From contig JAQFVV010006342.1 in the NCBI GenBank assembly GCA_028023455.1, positions 62,001 to 126,000 on the forward strand: DNA of 64,000 nt, given 5' to 3'. Positions 22,675 to 33,915 of this stretch are shown here, one piece after another (within the stretch, counting starts at the first letter, position 1; the number at the start of each line of letters is the position of its first letter). The stretch is from Epiperipatus broadwayi (Eukaryota; Onychophora; Udeonychophora; Euonychophora; Peripatidae). Both the position numbers and the translations under genes were made by a program. Below the pieces are notes generated by a model. The model searched no databases. It saw only the letters and a program-made list of their open reading frames with translations, and was not told where the DNA came from.

Positions 22675-25600
22675 ATATATATATATACCAGATGGCACTT
22701 GGACTGAGCCCAATGTTTTGTTTTTAATTGGTTGCTTTAACAAATTTTTTATGAGATTTAATGTAAATTAAACAAAAGATTTCAATATTATATGTTGTAC
22801 AGGTCCGATCCTTGCAACCGCCTTATCCGTTTTTTTTAAAAAATGATACTATATATCTATATACATCATGATCATGAAATAACATAGACATTCTAGTTGG
22901 AAAATTGATAATAATCTTCGGTAATACCCAGGATTAAATACAAATTAGTATTACTTTAAGAATTATTAGAGAAAAGAAATTCAATTTAAAATAAAATCAA
23001 AATCTTCCCTTGTTAAACTATTTATACTTTCACCCCAATATCTATCTACATGTATACATTTTTTCCTCACTCTTTACATACCTTTAAAAGTATTGTACTA
23101 ATCTGACAAACCTTAGCACCACCCCCCAACATAATAAAAGAAAGTAACATGTCAAATAGTTTTCCCTTTCCTATCTATTGAGAGAGAGCAAAGAGGAATT
23201 TCTTTTCCATTCTTGGACATCTGTTTTTATTTGATGAAGGAAACCTGGGTGAAAAGTAAATCATAATTCAACTCCCCGATATTCTATCCCAATGACTAGC
23301 TCAATTATATTTCCCTATCTCAGGTACTTTGGGTAAGTATTGCTATAACTTTTTATAGCTGTGGTAAACAGATATTACAAATAGGTGATTGCATTTTTTT
23401 TATTGTACAATAAATTATACGATAAACAAATAAAATATGAGATAATACCATTTATTTAACTAAACCTTCCTCCACCACATATAGATTTAAACAATATAAT
23501 ATTAAGTCATAAATTCATTATACGGCTTTCTACTTTCAATTTTATGATTCTACACATAATATAAATCATGCAATAGTACTTGGATTTTTTATATTTAAGA
23601 TCTACATTTAGAGTTAAAACAAAAAAAAAAACAAAAAAAAAATCAATTTTCTAACTTATACGTAAGTTAACTTATTTGCCATAAAATATAAATGGTCAAA
23701 GATGGAGGTTAATGGGTGTGGTCAATACTCTACTCTCCCTGCACAAAACAACAAATGCTTTATTTTATAAATCCCCCAAAATAATGAAATTAAATTATAC
23801 ACAGATCTAACCACTTAAACTTTTCTCAATTACTCATATAAACTTTTAAAGTTATATACACCTTTACATTTAGGTATGTAAAATATTTTATGTATTCCTT
23901 TTTTTATATATAAAAAATGTATAGGCTGGCTATAGGTCACTCAACATAAGGTGATGTCACCATGATTAAAATTAAATAAGACGTAAAGGTAAAATGAGGG
24001 AAAAGAACAAGAAAATGAGAATCCTACACTTAGTGGATTTAAGTGATATCTATGTATATGCAATATTATTTTAAAATATATTATACAAAAAATGATCATA
24101 TCTAATAAGGTGTTAATAAATATAGTGCAATTATACTTATTATATCCACTCTAATAATACAACAATAAAACAAAAAAAATTATAGACATTTTTTTTTTCT
24201 GTTTTCCTCATCTCTATTCTGCATTTTCTCGGGGTTCAAACTTCTGGGTGGACCAACTAAACTACCAGAAAGGATGGTGATGTTCACTTTAACTCCTTTC
24301 CATACTTGTAGAGTCCTTCAATCAGGATACACTGGATCTCTAAAATACACACCTTGGCGATTACACAACTAAACGGGTGGGTGTACTGCTACGGTTCTTC
24401 TACTTCATGGTTTTCTGGGCAATTAGATGAAACTTGGTTATCATTGTAAGGATGTTTATTTACTGGCTAACTTAATATAAATTACCAATTCATCGTGACT
24501 TCCACAGTAAGCTTATTTTCCATGAAAGGGATTAATACCTTCATTCTTTCCTTTCTTTTTAAATATGATTTAATGATACTACAACAAGAATTACTTTAAT
24601 TACTAACAATTTGTCTCTGGTAATTCTAGAATTATACCCCTTGGTGCTTCATTATTTAATATTTTAGTAATGGCAATCCAAAATGTTTTTGTTTTCTTTT
24701 GATTAACCACCGAACTACATATGATTAAATAATTTCCAAAGTCATATGGGTGTTGGTAGCTTTAATTAATATCTATGCAAACCTTGAGGAAAAACATTCA
24801 ACAAAAGTTTATATCCATTTTATAACCGGCAGCTCCCATAAACAAAAAAAAAATATGCATCAAACTCCTTCTTGAACTAAAAAAAATATATTCAGCAATC
24901 CAACAGTATATCGAGCCAAAAGAATAACATCTAATAATAATAATCTCCCCACACCTCACAGGTAGACTCTTGTATCTCTCTCAGTCCAATAATTAAAATT
25001 CACCACACCTCATAGGTAGGTTATATATCTCCCCATCCACCCACAAGTTGCAATTGCTTACATCCCCCTTCGAGATATTGCGTCAGATAATTTTTTATTT
25101 TTAGTACATTCTTTTACAAATTTTGTTTCAAAATCTCTTCTTCTTTTTTTTCTCTTTTTAGGAATTTCAAACTCCATATTGGAATAATAGACCATCCACA
25201 TTCTTTAGATAACATGCTTGTAATTTGATTTACAAATTAATTAAAAACTACTCTACCTGATTACATACAAAAAATACAAATAGAAAGATAAAGATTGATT
25301 AAATCCACCTTTTTAACTGAAAATTCATTTCACACAAAAAAACTATTTTTTTTTAAAAAAAAAAACATTTTAAAAATTATCAAAAAAATAAATATACAGA
25401 AATCTTTATACATATACGTATTTGAACATTTGCAATAAATATGATACATATACTAATAAATACACACAAAGAGATAAATACATAAAATATTCCACCACAT
25501 AAACAAATGTTAATTTTCTAATTTCTTTACATAAATTTATAAATACTTTTATCCAAAGGATCAAAAGGATATACATTTATAGTGTGTGTTAATTATTCCA

Positions 25601-25869
25601 AAATAACCCAATATATAAGTGTTAGTTATGTATGCAAGGAGATAGGAATCTAGTATAGACCATCTCTTATTGTTTATTCAATGAATTCAATAAAGTTAGC
25701 TGTGCCAAATTGTTGGCTACAGCCATCTTGTGCATAGACATTCTACAGTCTGGCACAATATTAAATGTGAGAAATATAACTGCCCTGAAAGACCAATTTT
25801 TTGACTTCAATTATACACTAATGGAAACTAAATATAAATATGGGTACTAAAACATCTTTTGCCTCCCTT
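22675..25869. other. AT-rich sequence, no gene seen
   Basis: I find no convincing reading frame. A slightly more GC-rich patch lies at 24210-24450 and another at 24950-25090 (cacctca-aggtag repeated twice). Neither matches anything else in the window or any family I recognise. A block at 22725-22800 (ttggttgctttaacaaattt) recurs in the 26-27 kb repeat cluster. Confidence 0.4.
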
Positions 25870-27170
25870 CCTATATATCACATTTCAAACATAAATTTAT
25901 GTACTGTAATCACATTTTCTCTGTGATTAAAATACTATACTTCTGTAGTTCAAAGCTCTTGTACTGTTTTTTTTCTGTGCATTTTTTTATTAATTCTTCA
26001 CATAAACATAATAATATGTTAAATACATTACTACAGCAACTGTTTTTCCCTTCACTAAATATCACATTCAAACATGAATTTATGTACTGTAATCACATTT
26101 TCTTCTTGATTTAACTACTATACCTCTATATTTGAAAGATCGTGTTTTTATTAGAGTGTTTTTTTAATAGTGGAAAATGTTATTACTACAGAATTAGTTA
26201 CTTTATAATTTTTTTAAAGATTTAATGTAAATTAACAAACCATTTTAATATTATATAAATAAATTTCTGAATTTTAATAAACCAAAAATAAAATTTACGT
26301 TTTTCAATATATCTGTTATATTTGCTATCTTTACAACTTTAAATATCTAATCATATATATTTACTGGAGCACTCTCTGAATAAAAAATTAAATATTTTTT
26401 TTTGATAGTCAGTCAATGGTAAGTTTTTTTAGCTTTATAATCTGACCCTTTAAAGACCTGTAATTTTTTTTAATTGGTTGCTCGAACACATTTTTTTAAG
26501 ACTTAATGTGAATTAAACAAAACATTTTAATATTATATAAATAAATTTCTAAATTTTAATAAAACTAAATTAAAATTTACATTTTAAAATATATCTATTA
26601 CATTTGATAGCATTATGGCTTGAAATATATATTTACTGGAGTGCCCTCTGAATTAATAGTTACCATTTATTAATTGCTAAGTACATCATTCATCTGAATT
26701 ATTTAGGGGATTGTCAGACTGAAAGCATGGAGCACCTTAACATCAAATTACAAATCAGCTTTTGTGGCAATTTCTGCAGATGGTTGGGATGGAATACAAA
26801 AACACCCATCATTTTGTAATTTTTTTTATTAAATATAATATTTGTAATTTTTTTAATTGATTGCTTTAACAATTTTTTAAGATTTAATGTAAATATTTTT
26901 TTTAAAGTTTGTTTACTTTTTTAAGTATATCATTCATCTGAACTATATTAGGGGATTGACAGACCATGGAAGCATGAAGTGCCTTAACATAAAATTACAA
27001 ATTGGCATTCGTGATTGTTTCTGCAGCTGGATGTAAATCTTTACCATAAAATATACATTATATCCCTATAGTTAAGAGCACTTGTACTGATTTTTTCTCC
27101 AGTGTTTTTTTATTTAATGGCAGAATTACTTCATTCACATAAACATAGTGGTTGTGATATCATTGGACAA
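25870..27170. repeat. Cluster of degenerate direct repeats
   Basis: Several modules recur. 'aatttatgtactgtaatcac' is at 25895 and 26080. A 'gatttaatgtaaatt...ttttaatattatataaataa' block is at 26215 and 26498, with a trace at 26875. A block with 'ggggattg(t/a)caga' and 'gccttaacat(c/a)aaattac' is at about 26690 and 26940. The modules suggest an old tandem array broken by deletions. No coding role is seen. Confidence 0.65.
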
Positions 27171-27244
27171 ACATTCATTCACAAATCAGACAACAGTAAT
27201 TGCAGATTTTATATAAAGGATATATATATATATATATAAACAAA

Positions 27245-27490
27245 TAATTGAATAGCTTTATTGTTCAAGATTTCATAAAATATTCAAGGGCCAGAAGTAC
27301 CAGCACTGGAACCAATCTGAGAACTTCACACATTCCAAAATCTGATACTTTACCATTGCATTAAACCATGTAGTGCAAAACATATACAATAAGATTTATT
27401 GCTTGAGTGACAGAAATGCAAGCACTGGAAGAGATCCTAGGATCTCACATTCCAGAGTCTAACATTCTGACAGGGTGTCAAATCACATAA
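27245..27490 (-). repeat. Two tandem tRNA-like SINE heads (family R2)
   Basis: Each half has an 'agcactgga' block, an attcca block, and an 'atctgatactttaccattgc' or equivalent region that on the minus strand reads as a Pol III A-box region. The same family is recognisable at 53640-53730 and 55140-55250. Confidence 0.5.
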
Positions 27491-27609
27491 GGCAATATAA
27501 ATCACACAACAAACTACAATGAAACTATGTAATATACAGTATTGGTCACATGTTTTAGATTAAAAGTCATTAAACATTTTATTAAACAAATGATAAACAT
27601 TATCTATAT

Positions 27610-29123
27610 CAGGAGTGTCCAAGACATCAACCATGATTGACCAGTTGACTGCAAGGTCTCTGAAAGTCGACTGTGTAATTTCTTTTTTTTTTTTTTGTAA
27701 AATTTGCATCTAATTTGTTTTAATATTATTCTAAAAAAATAATTTTCTTTTTTTTTTTTTGAATTTTTTTTAAAATTCAAGACCAGCTTTAGAAAATAAT
27801 TATTTATAGGTAATTTAAAATTATAATTTTATAAAGTGACATGGACAAATTATAATACTAGAGGGAGCTGAGGTAATTTAACCATTTGTCTGATGAATTT
27901 TTTTATTGGCCAGATTGAGTAGAAATTTGAGTGATTTGATTCATTAAATATGGATCTAACCAGTTTCCTTTTTGAAATATATTAATGCACATTAATCAGA
28001 ATTGTTTTAATTTGGCATCTAAAAATTGAATTATTTTACATTCAAATTGGTTAAATGTAATAAAAAATTAAAAATAATGTTAATAACTGAGGAAAAAACA
28101 TATGAAAAATATCCTGCAGTAAAACAAAGGAATTATATTTCAACCAATCATTATGTGAAAATGCCAGTGATTTCTTGTGTTTGGAAATTACGATAGCTGA
28201 TTATTCACTTCTGTTGTTTTTTATTATTCTAAAATTAAATATTTTAAATAAAAATCTAAATTTAGCCACATTATTAGTCAATATAGTATAAAAAGTAATC
28301 ATAAAATCCATAAATACTTATGAAAAATAGTTGCATTTTAGCTATCAAAAATTGATATGCAAATAGCAGTCAATGTTATTCACTTGTCTTGAATAGCAGT
28401 CACTGCTATTCACTTTCCCTTGATTATTTTTCTTGTAAAATATAAAAATTTTCAAATCAAAGTTTATATTTAAGTAAATTAATGTAAAAACTTAATTATG
28501 AATGTAAAAAATTATGAGAAATATATTTATTTATGTTCAAAATCTATTATGAAAGCAATAGCAGTCAATGTTATTCACTTGTCTTGAATAGCAGTCCAGT
28601 GATATTCACTTTTCCTTGATTCTTCTTCTTTTAAAATTTAAAAATTTTCAAATCAAATTTTATATTTAGGTAAATTAATATATAAACTTAATTATGGATG
28701 TAAAAAATTATGAGAAATATATTTATTTACATTCAAAATCTATTACAAAAGCATAAAACACTTTGGTTTGATTTCTGACTTTGACAGTTAGAAACACCTA
28801 AAGAACAATAGCCAAAGTTGACAGTCAGTGCTTTGTGGCACTTTATAAGGGAAAAGAGACAATAGACTGCAATCAGAAATTGATTTTTTGCAAAATTACT
28901 GCCAATAGCAGACTTTTTTGGAATTAAAATTTAAATATTGATAAAACTACAAATTTACAATAAAATAAGTGTAAAATAGTGAAACTGTGACTAAAAATGG
29001 CTGATAGATGGTACAAAATTTTTCTGGTTTTCAGTTCGAAGTCCTGAAAAAAAACATAGTTACTCCTAGATACACTTTCACCAAAAAAGTTGCTTCCAAC
29101 ATCTAAACCTTTGGCAAATCCTG
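27610..29123. mobile_element. Non-autonomous hAT element with 8-bp target duplication
   Basis: The left end caggagtgtccaa at 27610 is a typical hAT terminal sequence. The right end, read in reverse complement from 29123, is caggatttgccaaa. The flanking octamers are atctatat (27602-27609) and atctatac (29124-29131), 7 of 8 identical, as expected of a hAT 8-bp duplication. The 1.5-kb interior has no transposase and includes a tandem duplication. Mobilisation would need a hAT transposase supplied elsewhere. Confidence 0.7.
28362..28752. repeat. Two tandem ~195-bp units
   Basis: The units start at 28362 and 28557, both with aatagcagtcaatgttattc. They stay similar through 'aaaattttcaaatcaaa' and 'aaaaaattatgagaaatata'. 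They lie inside the hAT-like element. Confidence 0.85.
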
Positions 29124-29131
29124 ATCTATAC

Positions 29132-31203
29132 AATTCATGATACTTTCAATTTCATTTGTTATTGAGACATGTAAGAAAGCCTTTTATAATAACTACTTTT
29201 TATTTTGCTTCTTAGATTCTACTAGTGAATTTAGAACGAAGTTGTGGTTTTTGACTCTTTATATAATAACTGTAAAGGCTGACATGTGTGGTTTAATCCA
29301 GCTATAGAGAGGTAGATTTTAGAGCTGAAGGTCCTGACTCAACTTATCACTTCCTTGTGTTTGAATTTCTGAATTCCAAATAAATAAAACTATATGATTA
29401 TTATTATTTACTGTAAACACACACACCCCTTTCATCTTTGGCTGATAATTTTTATCTTCTTTAAACAAAATTCGTATTTTATTATATGATTATCTTTATG
29501 GAAAGAATGTGGGATTTTGTCATTAAATTAAATTGTAAACATATTCGCTTGATGTCAAAATAATAATAGAATATGACTGACTTTCAGTGTTGGTTTTAGT
29601 TAGTTTTTAACATCAGTATTTATATTAGTGGTCTTCAATGTATTATTTTTCTAAGTTTTGTCTAATATCTAGGACTTGGAAAATTCAAGAGTCTGTAGTT
29701 TTTCTGTGGATAATGTTAATCTCTCACACTATTTTTTTAGATTTGTAAATTTATTGAATTTCTTTAAATTTTTCAATTGAAAATGCTTTTATTTTTAATT
29801 ATAAAATCTTTTTTTATATATAGATAACTGATTAATTACTTTTTCAACTCATTCTCCAATAATTTATAACAAACTTCAGTGGTGAAATATCCTAGAGCTG
29901 AATGACATTATTTTCTCTTAATATAATTACGTTTGTTGCTTTTTAACAACATTTTTATATTTATCATATTATATTTTATAACTTTTTTTTCCCCACAAAA
30001 AATTAAAAATCAAGCATTTATTTATCTGGACTGGTTCATTTAATGACTCATTTTAAATAAAAATTTGGGTTTTCACTTAAATAAATAAAAGAACTGTCAT
30101 CTTTATTTTTCCTCCTTAACATTTTTAGTATAAAATCACTTAAAATAACGACGGAATTTTTCCTGATAAACCTGTGACAGCTAAATTACATTAAAAAAAT
30201 AATAATTAAGATACCCCCCTTCACCTCGAAACTATTGCATAAATTTCATTAATTATATGAAAGCTCAAGGCTAAATAAGATCAAGATGGACAGAAACAAA
30301 GATTGAGTTATCATTATTGATTATTAATATTATTACACGTTTTATATTAATAGAGATTTATTAGCTTAGTATAAAAGAAATAATAACCATTAAATATTTA
30401 TTACGCATATAATGTAAAATAATGTAAATAATTAATGATAAAAATAACATGCTTATTGTATATATATAAAAGAAGAAAGATTAGCTGAACATTTTTTAAA
30501 ATATGCTTTATTGACAGCTCGATCGTACAGTATTAGACTTAGAGCTAAAAGTCCCTATATTGATTTTTATGTGAAAAGGATTCCAAAAAATTACAATTTG
30601 TTCGATAGAATGGTTCTATTGATCTTAGTGTCCCATTTGAATATTAGCAATAACCATTCACAAATGAGTATGTCTTGTTTTCAAGTCTGAGAGAAAAAAG
30701 TTAAAGAATTATAAAGTGGTTGCACAAGCACCCAATCCCACTATCATAGCTTAAAAGGTTGTTCAATGACATGAAAATCTCATGATAATTAGATTCTACA
30801 CTAGCTTAAGTGTTTGACTTCAGAAAGAAAAAAGAGAAGCATTCACATACATTTATACAATGTGAACAGACATATAGTGTTGTAATAATAGAAAATTTTC
30901 ATAGATTTTGTAGATGAAATTATTAAAAGTTTAATATTTTTTTTATTTTAATTAGAATTCAGCCAAGATGTAACCAAGTAAGACACCACTTAAATATAGT
31001 ACAGGTAAACGGAATCACTTGTATCCCGCTTTTGATCCCTAGGTGTCAGACTAATATCACTGCTATTGTTGGGTGAAGTGAGTCAGTGGGCCTATAGAGT
31101 TTTTAATTGTTTGCTTTCTTGGTTACATTTTGGCTAAGCTCTAACTGAAAAAAGACGAGAAAAATTTCATTAAACTTTCAACAATTTCATATAGTATATA
31201 TTT
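29132..31203. other. AT-rich sequence, no gene seen
   Basis: No gene or family match is supported. Weak tRNA-like scraps (near 29290 and 30520) are too short to call. Confidence 0.45.
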
Positions 31204-33409
31204 TATAACGGTCGGGGATGATGATGAAGTATCCAGTCTTATTGCATCTGCCAACAGAGTGCCACTAGGCTACTTTAAACCTAAAAAAATTATAAAGTTG
31301 ACAGATACGTGCTGTTAAGATCACGGCCATCAGCCCTAGTCACTAGCTCAAGTAGACACAGAAACTTATATATTTAGTAAAATATATTTTTAATAATAAA
31401 TAATAATAAAGGCAATCACTGTCAGTATTAATAACACAAAAAAAAGATTTTATTTACGTATATAATTAATAACGCACAAACTTTTAAAAAAATAATTTTT
31501 ATAACACAGGAAGAAATTTGTTTTATTCTGTTTCATTATTATTTTATTTGTTTTTAACTTTTAATTTTAAATTTTAGAAATGTTGAGTATAGATGAGCTA
31601 CCCAGACCATGCACCTAAAAGACTTTCAAACAATTGATTCCGGGCTAAAAGTCCGCAGCCACACCAATGCTCGCTTCCAGATATATATCAGCAACCAATG
31701 CAATATGAACATGTTAGCATAGAATCACGCGACAGGAATGTGCATCTGAACAATGTGATATTATTGGAGAAAACATGAGCTTCAATCAGTATAGGAATGT
31801 GCTTCTATCTGGTGAAGGAATCATGTATGTAATAATAAAAGAAAAATGCTGCATATGGATGAGAGAGTGGTCTTATCTTGCCGACTTATCTTCTCAATCC
31901 ATAGAACTGGAATGGGTCAATGGTGCAGGAAATACCTCTGCATCCATTTCAATGATATGACTACCTCTCTTTGGGGTCATGCATTCAGTTGGACTCGTAG
32001 CCCTAGGTGCTAACACACTTCACATTACATTGATATAAATGTCCATATATCTCTCCACCAGCATTGACACAACTACGAAACAAATAGTCCGAAATCAAAA
32101 CCCTCTTTAAAAGTAACATATTTAAACTAGTCTAGCAGCTATCTACACTCAACTAACATTTAAATCATTTTATTAATTTAATTCAAAACAAAAATCTTTA
32201 GTTTAATTAAGGTTTTAAAATCATTTTTAAGATAACATTTATATTTTAACTTTTTTTTTTCACAAATACTATTTTAACCTATTTTTAAAATTTAATAATG
32301 CACAAATAACGATGTGTTTCTATTTTTAAATTTAAGTTTGCAATCGCAAACCCCTACCCTATTACAAACAGATCTTTTTAGCATGAATAAACAAAAATAA
32401 AATACAATACATTTTGAAGAGATTACGTTTTAACTTTAGATCAGAGTTTTAAAATTGCAAAGTTTATAAAAGATACAGAAAGTTCAGGTTTATTCAGGAA
32501 AGAAAGTTTATAGTTCATTTTTTTAGACACAAATAAAATCCGAAAGATTTTAAGCTTAAGAGAGTTTATATTTAAGTTGATCATTTATAAATTTATACCT
32601 CTTTTTTGTCCTGTGCTTATTCCTTTGCGATGAAGATCTAATTTATGCAAGGGCCCTTTTCTTGCAGACGATGATGATTTATGAAGCTTTGTGAAGACGG
32701 TTCCAGTGGTTCGATCCTGGGATCCGTGAATAGGAAAGCTACCTTCGGCCGGCCGCACCGAAGGAAGCCCGTTGACGCTGACTACATTCTTAGTGATGGT
32801 GACAATAGCTTTTTAAAAAATTTCTGCTTTCAACAAAAACAATTGAATTTAAAATTTTAATTTTCTGATTCTCTCCAACTAATTATTCCCTTTGGATTTT
32901 TCTTTTTATAGTCGTCGGGCACCTTATCTCTGGAATGCACGGATTCATCAAACATATTTCATTATTTATATTTTATTGGTTAATTCAGTTTGTGGCCAAG
33001 TAGATTTTGGGTTTATGGCTAAGTAAATTTTCCACTGAGGTCTGTGTCCGTATCTTTGGGTGGGAAAAGCAAGTCTTTTGTTTCTATTTCATAATCATTT
33101 TCTTTTCCATGGTCATTTTGCCCTAAGGATCTGTTTGTAATTTTTCTTTTTAAGATTAAAAACTCTTCGCTATTATTAAAATCAAAAGGCTTTTTATTAT
33201 ATATTTTATTTAAAGATTAGAATCTTTGCTTCGATTCTATAATTTATTTATTTTTTTAAAGCTTATTTTAATATTTCAATCAATCTAACATATTAATAAA
33301 TTAATAATTCGTTATTTGTGCATTTTGACAGTTTGTTTTTAATTCTGTATTAGATAAAAAAAAGTTACTATTAAAATTTGAATGTAACGCATATATATAT
33401 CCCGTTACA
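31204..33409. repeat. Long LTR-like repeat, left copy
   Basis: It holds a small 61-codon open frame also present in the right copy, a perfect GTTCGATCC B-box-like motif (about 32709) and a GC-rich hairpin (32742-32764). Differences from the right copy are mostly CG versus TG or CA. Confidence 0.85.
32742..32764. other. GC-rich hairpin in the left LTR
   Basis: Arms ccttcgg (32742-32748) and ccgaagg (32758-32764) enclose a ccggccgca loop in an otherwise AT-rich region. The same hairpin is unchanged in the right copy at 35458-35480. It could mark a transcription start region or a structured RNA segment; nothing shows which. Confidence 0.7.
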
Positions 33410-33915
33410 TATCACCGAACTTATAAAAAAAAATGATAAAAAAAAAGACTTTAGTTAGAGTTAATACTAATTGGCAATAATAATGCGTTAAAGTTCTTTT
33501 TTTTTTTTACACAATATTCAAACTATAACTTAGCGTTAATACAAAAAAATAGATACTCATTTCAAAAAAATATATAACTGGCTTAATTTTCAAGGCATTC
33601 GTGAGTTTATTAAACATCGGACTATAACTTTACGTTAATACAAAAAAATATTTACTCATTTCAGAAAAAATATTACTGGCTTAATTTTCAAAGTATTCAT
33701 ATTTTTTTTAAGTTACTAAATCATTCCTTTTCTTTTTCAAATATTAAAGTTATTTGACGATCATATTTATACCTGACAGTCACATCTTATCCTAACCTAT
33801 TCTTACTATAACTATTCTGATGTTCAGGATGCTATTCGCACTATCTCCTAAACTATTTTATTTGATCAGGGTATTCGTGGTCAATGAATATCATGCCACA
33901 TGCTGGGCAGCCATT
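33410..33915. other. Interior of the LTR pair
   Basis: There is no open frame. Two ~97-base direct repeats (about 33518-33605 and 33616-33700) share 'gttaatacaaaaaaata' and 'ctggcttaattttcaa'. Confidence 0.75.

Noticed and set aside
24200-25100. Possible exon or LTR in a slightly GC-richer patch
   Set aside because: No frame with recognisable protein content, no paired repeat and no LTR ends could be found.
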